Part shown: piece after piece, positions 7,141-11,853 of the stretch | Layout: every line of letters starts with the position of its first letter | How positions within the stretch are numbered: position 1 is the stretch's first letter | From: an uncultured Ignavibacteriota bacterium | Lineage (GTDB): Bacteria > Bacteroidota > Ignavibacteria > Tepidaquicellales > Tepidaquicellaceae | Length of the DNA: 11,853 nucleotides | Direction: 5' to 3' | Assembly (NCBI GenBank): GCA_937983305.1 | Contig: CALKAJ010000344.1 | Coordinates: 1 to 11,853, forward strand | Made by a program: the position numbers and the translations under genes | The notes under the pieces: generated by a model | Database searches by the model: none | Told to the model about the DNA's origin: nothing | What the model saw: the letters and a program-made list of their open reading frames with translations, nothing else

Positions 7141-7305
7141 TTATCGGTACGAACAATGAAATGAGTAAAAAATTTACTAATTTTGATATTGCAAAATGAT
7201 GTGGTTATTGATATTTTACGGATAGGAAATGTAGATTTAGTAGGGGGTTATGAGTTATGATGTTTTTTTTGTATTGCATTTATTGAAGTGCGGAAATTTC
7301 GATAA

Positions 7306-7334
7306 ATGCTCTGAAATTCTCGGTTTCTGAGCAT
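7306..7334. repeat. Imperfect hairpin in the M1-M1 spacer
   Basis: ATGCTC-T-GAAA (7306-7316) pairs with TTTC-T-GAGCAT (7324-7334), with one T/T mismatch and a 7-nt loop TTCTCGG: ten base pairs in all. The stem contains four G-C pairs, more than expected in such AT-rich sequence. It lacks an immediately following T-run (ATTTTG follows), so it is not a textbook terminator. It could be an operator or an mRNA structure. Confidence 0.45.
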
Positions 7335-7395
7335 ATTTTGTGACGAATTGAGAATAATTTAAGATTGCCTCAAAGCTCATAAACCGCAATGTGAG

Positions 7396-7416
7396 TTTAA
7401 TGGCGGAGCCATTGAA
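7396..7416 (+). repeat. GC-rich hairpin 40 bp upstream of second M1 gene
   Basis: TTTAATGGC (7396-7404) can pair with GCCATTGAA (7408-7416) around a GGA triloop: AATGGC/GCCATT is perfect and is extended by a T-G wobble and two A-T pairs. It is followed by six A, not T, on the plus strand. On the minus strand the stem is followed by A-rich sequence, so it does not read as a terminator either way. Its position suggests a leader structure for the second M1 transcript. Confidence 0.4.
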
Positions 7417-7455
7417 AAAACGAAATTAATTTCAACAATATAAAACAATAAAAAA

Positions 7456-9471
7456 TTGAAACAATTCATCTTAACACTCGCCGTCCTTATGCTCCTCGCA
7501 GGGACAATCCAATCGCAGGAATTTACCAAAGGTTCACAATTCTGCTCCTACAAAAAAATGAACAGCCCGAACATTACACTCTTCCAACCCTATCTTTCGC
7601 CGGCTCCCGTTCATTCATTCGATGTATTGAATTATAAACTCAATCTCGATATCTATAATTGCTTCATTTCGCCTTATCCAAAAACATTTTCAGGAAGCAA
7701 TGAAATTAAATTCAGAGTTGATTCAACCCTGACACAAATTAAACTTTACGCAGTAAATACTTCCATAGCAATTGATTCTATTCGCAAAAAAAATGGTGCT
7801 CTGTTAACAAAATCTCACGCTTCAAATATGGTGACGATTACTATGGATAGAACTTATAATCCAAATGAAATTGTTGAAATTATTGTTTACTACAGACATA
7901 TAGCTACAACTAACGACGGCGGTTTCTATACCTCAAACGGTGTTGTTTTCACAGATGCCGAACCAGAAGGCGCCCGTAAATGGTTCCCTTGCTGGGATAG
8001 ACCTTATGATAAAGCAACTACGGATATCACAGTTCGCGTTCCAACCACTGTGAAACTCGGCTCAAACGGTATTATGGTTGATTCCTCAGTTTCAGGCGGT
8101 GCATTATTTTATAGATGGGTGAGCACTGACCCGGTTGCAACTTATCTTACCGTTTTAACCGGAAAAGTTAATTATAATATGGATAAAGTCTGGTGGCATA
8201 AACTTTCAAATCCTGCAGACAGTATCCCGATTTATTTCTACTATAACAACGGCGAAAATATCACAAACGCTAAAAATATTATGCCGGGTATGATGACTTA
8301 TTTCTCACAAAAATATTCTGAGCATCCTTTCCAGAAAAATGGATTCGCCGCATTGCCAAGCGGTTCCGGATTTACCTGGGGCGGTATGGAAAATCAAACT
8401 CTGACTTCCCTTTGTGCGAACTGCTGGGGTGCAAATCTTCTTTCACACGAATTTGCTCATCAATGGTTTGGTGATATGATTACCTGCGCCACCTGGGCAG
8501 ACATCTGGCTCAATGAAGGTTTCGCTACTTTATCGGAAGCTGTATGGTATGAATATTCAGGCGGTTATAGTGCCTATAAAAGTGAAATTAATTCCGAAGC
8601 AAGTTCTTATTTAAGCGGTAATCCCGGCTGGGCAATTTCAAATCCCGATTGGGCAATTAACACACCAAGCGCCAATACTCTTTTCAACTACGCAATTACC
8701 TATGCAAAAGGTGCCTGCGTCCTTCATCAGATAAGGTATATGCTCGGTGATTCTTCTAACTTCTTCGGTCTGCTCCGCTCCTATGCAACAGATACAAATT
8801 TCAGATATAAATCTGCAACCATATACGATTTCAATCAGAAAATGAATCAGTTCACAGGTCAGAATTATGACTGGTATTTCAACCACTGGATTTATCAGCC
8901 GAATCATCCTCAGTATCAAAACGGCTATAACATTGCAAATCTCGGCGGCGGACAGTATAGAGTTAACTTCCTCGCAAAGCAGGTTCAAAGCAATCCGGCA
9001 TTCTTCCAGATGCTGCTGAATATCAAAGTAACTTTTGCTTCAGGTCCCGATACCACTATCAGATTTATGAACACATCCAACAATCAATGGTTCTCATTCT
9101 TTTTCAATCGTCAGCCTACTGTCGTAACCTTTGACCCGGGAAATGAAATTGTTCTAAAAACTGCATCACTTACAGTCGGAGTTGAAAATGAAACTTCAAC
9201 AACTCCCGGAAATTATTCGCTCGGACAAAATTATCCGAATCCGTTTAATCCTTTAACAACTATAAACATAGAACTTCCGGTTGATAACAATGTAAAATTA
9301 GCGTTATACGATATGACAGGCAAAGAAGTAATGACAATCTTAAACGAATTCCGTACTTCAGGCCGCCACACTGTCCTCGTTAATGCGAGCCGCCTTTCTT
9401 CCGGCACCTACTATTACAGAATGACCTCCGGCTCCTTCTCTGAAACCAAAAAACTCGTCGTAGTAAAATAA
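7456..9471 (+). CDS. Secreted M1 family aminopeptidase with T9SS sorting domain (second copy)
   Basis: This 671-residue paralogue of the upstream M1 gene has the same plan. A signal peptide occupies about 1-20 (FILTLAVLMLLAG, cut near TIQS-Q), then an N-terminal beta domain with KWFPCWDRPYDKA at 175-187. The motif GGMENQT is at 309-315 (E312), the zinc site is HEFAHQW (H331, E332, H335) with E354 in WLNEGFATLSE, and the probable catalytic Y416 is in ITYAKG. The C-terminal T9SS sorting domain at about 589-671 begins GQNYPNPFNPLTT and ends ETKKLVVVK. Unlike the first copy, the active-site motifs are canonical. The start must be TTG 7456: the frame opens after TAA 7441 and the next ATG (7489) would destroy the signal peptide. 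Phe and Leu codons are richer in TTC/CTC than in the upstream genes. The kinase gene follows after 11 bp. Confidence 0.94.
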   Translation: MKQFILTLAVLMLLAGTIQSQEFTKGSQFCSYKKMNSPNITLFQPYLSPAPVHSFDVLNYKLNLDIYNCFISPYPKTFSGSNEIKFRVDSTLTQIKLYAVNTSIAIDSIRKKNGALLTKSHASNMVTITMDRTYNPNEIVEIIVYYRHIATTNDGGFYTSNGVVFTDAEPEGARKWFPCWDRPYDKATTDITVRVPTTVKLGSNGIMVDSSVSGGALFYRWVSTDPVATYLTVLTGKVNYNMDKVWWHKLSNPADSIPIYFYYNNGENITNAKNIMPGMMTYFSQKYSEHPFQKNGFAALPSGSGFTWGGMENQTLTSLCANCWGANLLSHEFAHQWFGDMITCATWADIWLNEGFATLSEAVWYEYSGGYSAYKSEINSEASSYLSGNPGWAISNPDWAINTPSANTLFNYAITYAKGACVLHQIRYMLGDSSNFFGLLRSYATDTNFRYKSATIYDFNQKMNQFTGQNYDWYFNHWIYQPNHPQYQNGYNIANLGGGQYRVNFLAKQVQSNPAFFQMLLNIKVTFASGPDTTIRFMNTSNNQWFSFFFNRQPTVVTFDPGNEIVLKTASLTVGVENETSTTPGNYSLGQNYPNPFNPLTTINIELPVDNNVKLALYDMTGKEVMTILNEFRTSGRHTVLVNASRLSSGTYYYRMTSGSFSETKKLVVVK

Positions 9472-9482
9472 AAACTAAAATT

Positions 9483-11765
9483 TTGGAGACTAACACAAAC
9501 GGCAACGGGGCATCCCCGCAGAAAATCAAGATAGAGCATCCCTCTGATAATATAAAGCAGTATATTAGTATTATCCGTGCGAACATCTTTCCGATTATAC
9601 TGATATTTATATCAGCAGTAATCGCAACTGTTCTCTACGTCACAGCCGCAAGGGATATTTTCAAGTCCACAACAACTCTGAAAATCAGCAAGCCGCAGGG
9701 AAGTATCCTCACCGGCTCTGTATTACCTGAGTTTCAGGACTTCCAGAATGACCGGTTCGTATCTAATGAAATCGAAGTTCTGAAAAGTTTTCGTATCCGC
9801 GAAATGGTTGCAAAGTCAATAATTGACAGCATAAAAAGCCATAACAATGACGAAGACCTTTTCATAACAATAATCCGTAAAGAAGACGGCTCGCCTCATC
9901 AGTACATTCCCGTTACATCTCTTGCAAAATCTTTGGCAGGTATTGTAACGATAAACCAGAAGCGCGGACTTGATATCGTTGAAATATCGGCGGAAAGCCC
10001 CTCAAAGTACGAAGCACAATTAATTGCAAATGTATATGCCGCAACCTATGTTGACTTCAGTATTTCATTCAGCAGACGTGAATTAATAATACGGAGAAAA
10101 TTCCTTGACGAAGAAAAGGAAAAGAAGCAAAGAGACCTTGCAAATTCCGAAGCTGCATTGCAGGATTATATGCAAAGGGGCGGCTTGCTCTTCCTTGATA
10201 ATCAGGCACAAAAACTCGTTGACTTGCTCTCGGATTTTGAATCACAGAAAAATTTCGCCGAAGTAGAAGTTCAGTCAAGCAAAAAAGCCTATGACGAAAT
10301 AAAAAAGGAAATCGAGCGCGTTGATAAGTCAGTACTCGATTACGTCGAAGGACAAATCTCCGAGCCGTATTTGAAAGAGCTCCAGACGAAATCAGCTGAA
10401 ATCGAAATTCAGCGTGATATTGAACTCTCCCTCCAGTCCGATGAAAAGCTTAAAAGCAGAATTAAAGGTGAATATGATAAGAAACTCGAATCTTTAAAAT
10501 CAAAACTCGAGCAGGAAACCGGGAAATACCGCACCGGAATTATGGCATCAACTCCGGCTGAAAAACTTGGATTGTCCCAAAAATATTTTGATGTCAATCT
10601 AACCCTTTCCCAGAACAAAGCAAGAGTAAGTGCAATAAAAAAATTGCTCTCAAAGTATGATGCTGAATTTGCAAAACTTCCCGAGCAAAGCATTGAACTT
10701 GCCCGCCTCCAGAGAGATAAACTCGGAAACGAAAAATTATACTTAACACTCGAAGAAAAATTTCAGGAAGCGATTTTAAATGAGCGCGTCCAGCTTGGAA
10801 ACGTAACAATCGTTGATGAAGCAATGCCTCCGACATCTCCTGCAAAACCAAATCGCCAGCTTATTCTTATAGCAGGTATAGTACTTGGCTTGGCACTCGG
10901 AGTAGGATTTGCATTCCTTCGCAACTACCTCGACCGTTCAATCAAATCTCCCGAAGAGCTTGAAAATAAAGGCGTTCCAGTACTCGCCTGGGTTCCATCA
11001 ATCGAAGAGCTTCGCGAGCTTGGCTCATCTCAGCTTGAATTCATTGTCGCAAATAAACCGAATGCAACAGCATCCGAATCATTCAAAGCAATGCGTACCC
11101 GTGTTCAGTATTCAAAACTCGAAGAAGACCCGCTCAAAACTATACTCGTAACAAGCTCCATTCCGTCTGAAGGAAAAACAACCGTAGCCCTGAACCTTGC
11201 CGGCTCATTCGCTCAGGCAGATAAAAAAGTATTGCTTCTCGATTGTGACCTTCGCAAACCAAGAATACACGCAATTTTTGAAACACAGAGATTCCCCGGA
11301 CTAAGCGACCACTTATTTGGAAATGTAACCTTTGAAGATATTATTCGCTCATCGAGACTTGAAAATTTAAAATATATAACCAGCGGAACCATTCCGCCCA
11401 ATCCGTCTGAAATGCTCGGCTCAAAACAGCTGAAAGAATTTATTCTCAAAGTTCGCGAAAAATATGACTATGTAATAATTGACTCGCCGCCTTATATATC
11501 CGTAACCGACTCGGAAATCCTCGCAAGAATTGCGGACGGAACCATAATTGTAGTTCAGGCAAATAAAACCCCGATGGATGTATTCCTCAAAACTTTCGAC
11601 AGATTAATCAACCTCGGAAATCATAAATCACTCGGAGTAGTCCTCAATAACTTCAACTTCCGCTCTATGTACGGCTACTACTGCAACTACTATTACTACT
11701 ACTCAAAACCCGAAGGCAAAAAGAAAAAAGAATTCCGCGAAAAAGGAAAAATCTCTCCACAATAA
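9483..11765 (+). CDS. Wzc-like polysaccharide co-polymerase/BY-kinase
   Basis: This inner-membrane protein controls chain length and export of capsule or exopolysaccharide through cycles of tyrosine autophosphorylation. Its parts are in the usual order: short cytosolic N-terminus; membrane segment about 34-53; periplasmic Wzz domain; long coiled-coil part (about 200-430, Lys/Glu/Gln-rich); a proline-containing run into the second membrane segment (AMPPTSPAKPNRQ, then about 459-478); and the cytosolic kinase domain. The kinase has Walker A SSIPSEGKTT (558-567, K565), Walker A' LLLDCDLRKP (D587, D589) and Walker B VIIDSPP (D667). Eight tyrosines lie within residues 730-740, the autophosphorylation cluster, followed by a basic tail KPEGKKKKEFREKGK. 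At 760 residues it is full length. TTG 9483 is the start by elimination, as no ATG or GTG precedes the first membrane segment. No outer-membrane export partner (Wza) or phosphatase (Wzb) is visible here. Confidence 0.95.
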   Translation: METNTNGNGASPQKIKIEHPSDNIKQYISIIRANIFPIILIFISAVIATVLYVTAARDIFKSTTTLKISKPQGSILTGSVLPEFQDFQNDRFVSNEIEVLKSFRIREMVAKSIIDSIKSHNNDEDLFITIIRKEDGSPHQYIPVTSLAKSLAGIVTINQKRGLDIVEISAESPSKYEAQLIANVYAATYVDFSISFSRRELIIRRKFLDEEKEKKQRDLANSEAALQDYMQRGGLLFLDNQAQKLVDLLSDFESQKNFAEVEVQSSKKAYDEIKKEIERVDKSVLDYVEGQISEPYLKELQTKSAEIEIQRDIELSLQSDEKLKSRIKGEYDKKLESLKSKLEQETGKYRTGIMASTPAEKLGLSQKYFDVNLTLSQNKARVSAIKKLLSKYDAEFAKLPEQSIELARLQRDKLGNEKLYLTLEEKFQEAILNERVQLGNVTIVDEAMPPTSPAKPNRQLILIAGIVLGLALGVGFAFLRNYLDRSIKSPEELENKGVPVLAWVPSIEELRELGSSQLEFIVANKPNATASESFKAMRTRVQYSKLEEDPLKTILVTSSIPSEGKTTVALNLAGSFAQADKKVLLLDCDLRKPRIHAIFETQRFPGLSDHLFGNVTFEDIIRSSRLENLKYITSGTIPPNPSEMLGSKQLKEFILKVREKYDYVIIDSPPYISVTDSEILARIADGTIIVVQANKTPMDVFLKTFDRLINLGNHKSLGVVLNNFNFRSMYGYYCNYYYYYSKPEGKKKKEFREKGKISPQ

Positions 11766-11853
11766 CCTTTAAAACTTGACATCTTTTAAATCTGTGTCAG
11801 AAGAGATATTTCTTCTCCTTCCTAAGCTCCAGAGACTGTGTGAAAACGATTAT
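11766..11853. other. Terminal 88 bp, no gene seen
   Basis: This tail contains no start codon with a convincing frame. A weak inverted repeat AGAAGA/TCTTCT (11799-11804, 11811-11816) could end the kinase transcript, but it has no T-run. The last about 22 bases are considered separately as a possible insertion-sequence end. Confidence 0.5.
11832..11853. mobile_element. Possible insertion-sequence end at contig edge
   Basis: GAGACTGTGTGAAAAC at 11832-11847 resembles, from memory, terminal inverted repeats of IS1182-type elements, which begin with a G-rich GCTGT/ACTGTGTGAAAA-like sequence. A repeated IS would also explain why a short-read contig stops 6 bases later. No transposase or second end is visible, so this is a weak call; it may simply be intergenic DNA. 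Confidence 0.22.

Larger units (their letters stand above)
7141..7455. other. 315-bp non-coding spacer between the two M1 genes
   Basis: No frame of useful length crosses this stretch; stops are dense in all frames. It holds two inverted repeats listed separately (7306-7334 and 7396-7416), a run of eight T at 7263-7270, and an A-rich leader right before the second M1 gene. It probably contains the end of the first transcript and the promoter and leader of the M1-kinase pair. I could not define a promoter by eye. Confidence 0.6.

Noticed and set aside
7137..7199. 20-codon frame whose ATG overlaps the stop of the first M1 gene (ATGA)
   Set aside because: ATGA overlaps can signal coupling, but the peptide (MIIGTNNEMSKKFTNFDIAK) has no features and a frame this short is expected by chance.
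8638..8988. 116-codon minus-strand frame inside the second M1 gene
   Set aside because: It is antisense to a well-supported catalytic domain, shows no recognisable motifs and follows from the C-rich third positions of the sense gene.
11777..11798. TTGACA followed by TGTCA as a promoter or operator after the kinase gene
   Set aside because: There is no -10 element at usual spacing, and the inverted repeat is only 5 bp with a 13-bp loop.
1..11853. tRNA, rRNA, riboswitch, toxin-antitoxin or phage-defence system
   Set aside because: I saw no cloverleaf, rRNA segment, known riboswitch core or defence-gene motif; the genes explain almost all of the sequence.

Overview
The window looks like one contig from a short-read assembly of an AT-rich (roughly 35-40% GC by eye) bacterium of the Bacteroidota/Ignavibacteria (FCB) lineage. 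The main evidence is two secreted proteins whose C-termini carry the 'QNYPNPFNP' beta-sandwich domain ending in KKMVLLK or KKLVVVK. This is the type A type IX secretion (T9SS) sorting domain common in Ignavibacteria and relatives. Supporting evidence is that almost no gene has a Shine-Dalgarno sequence, stops are nearly all TAA, and several genes start with TTG. I cannot place the genus.

Layout. Bases 1-46 are not biological: they are an Illumina i7-side library adapter joined to the contig end. From 47 to 1017 on the minus strand is a site-2-type (M50) membrane protease whose C-terminus is cut off by the adapter. A 99-bp divergent spacer with a 17-bp palindrome separates it from a long plus-strand series. 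That series is a CPBP/CAAX-type membrane protease overlapping cdsA (phospholipid synthesis), an unrecognised Lys/Asp/Glu-rich protein, a PRX-like thioredoxin-fold protein, a 9-bp tandem repeat, gpmA (glycolysis), a HAD-family phosphatase-like protein, and a first secreted M1 aminopeptidase. After a 315-bp non-coding gap with two hairpins come a second secreted M1 aminopeptidase and a Wzc-like polysaccharide co-polymerase/tyrosine kinase (BY-kinase) with a tyrosine-rich tail. The last 88 bases hold no recognisable gene and may run into an insertion-sequence end.

How the genes may work together. The left block is membrane-centred: two unrelated intramembrane protease families flank or overlap the CDP-diacylglycerol synthase. 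The middle block is cytosolic housekeeping (redox, glycolysis, HAD hydrolase). The right block faces the cell surface: two T9SS-type exported aminopeptidases, then the inner-membrane kinase that controls export-polysaccharide chain length. From 7456 onward codon choice shifts towards C-ending codons, which fits a separate transcription unit or higher expression.

I do not see a convincing undescribed system. The points most worth a second look are the adapter artefact, the repeat that carries an in-frame stop in each unit, the tandem M1 pair with paired Asn-to-His changes at the active-site motifs, the unrecognised acidic protein, and the heavy use of TTG starts.
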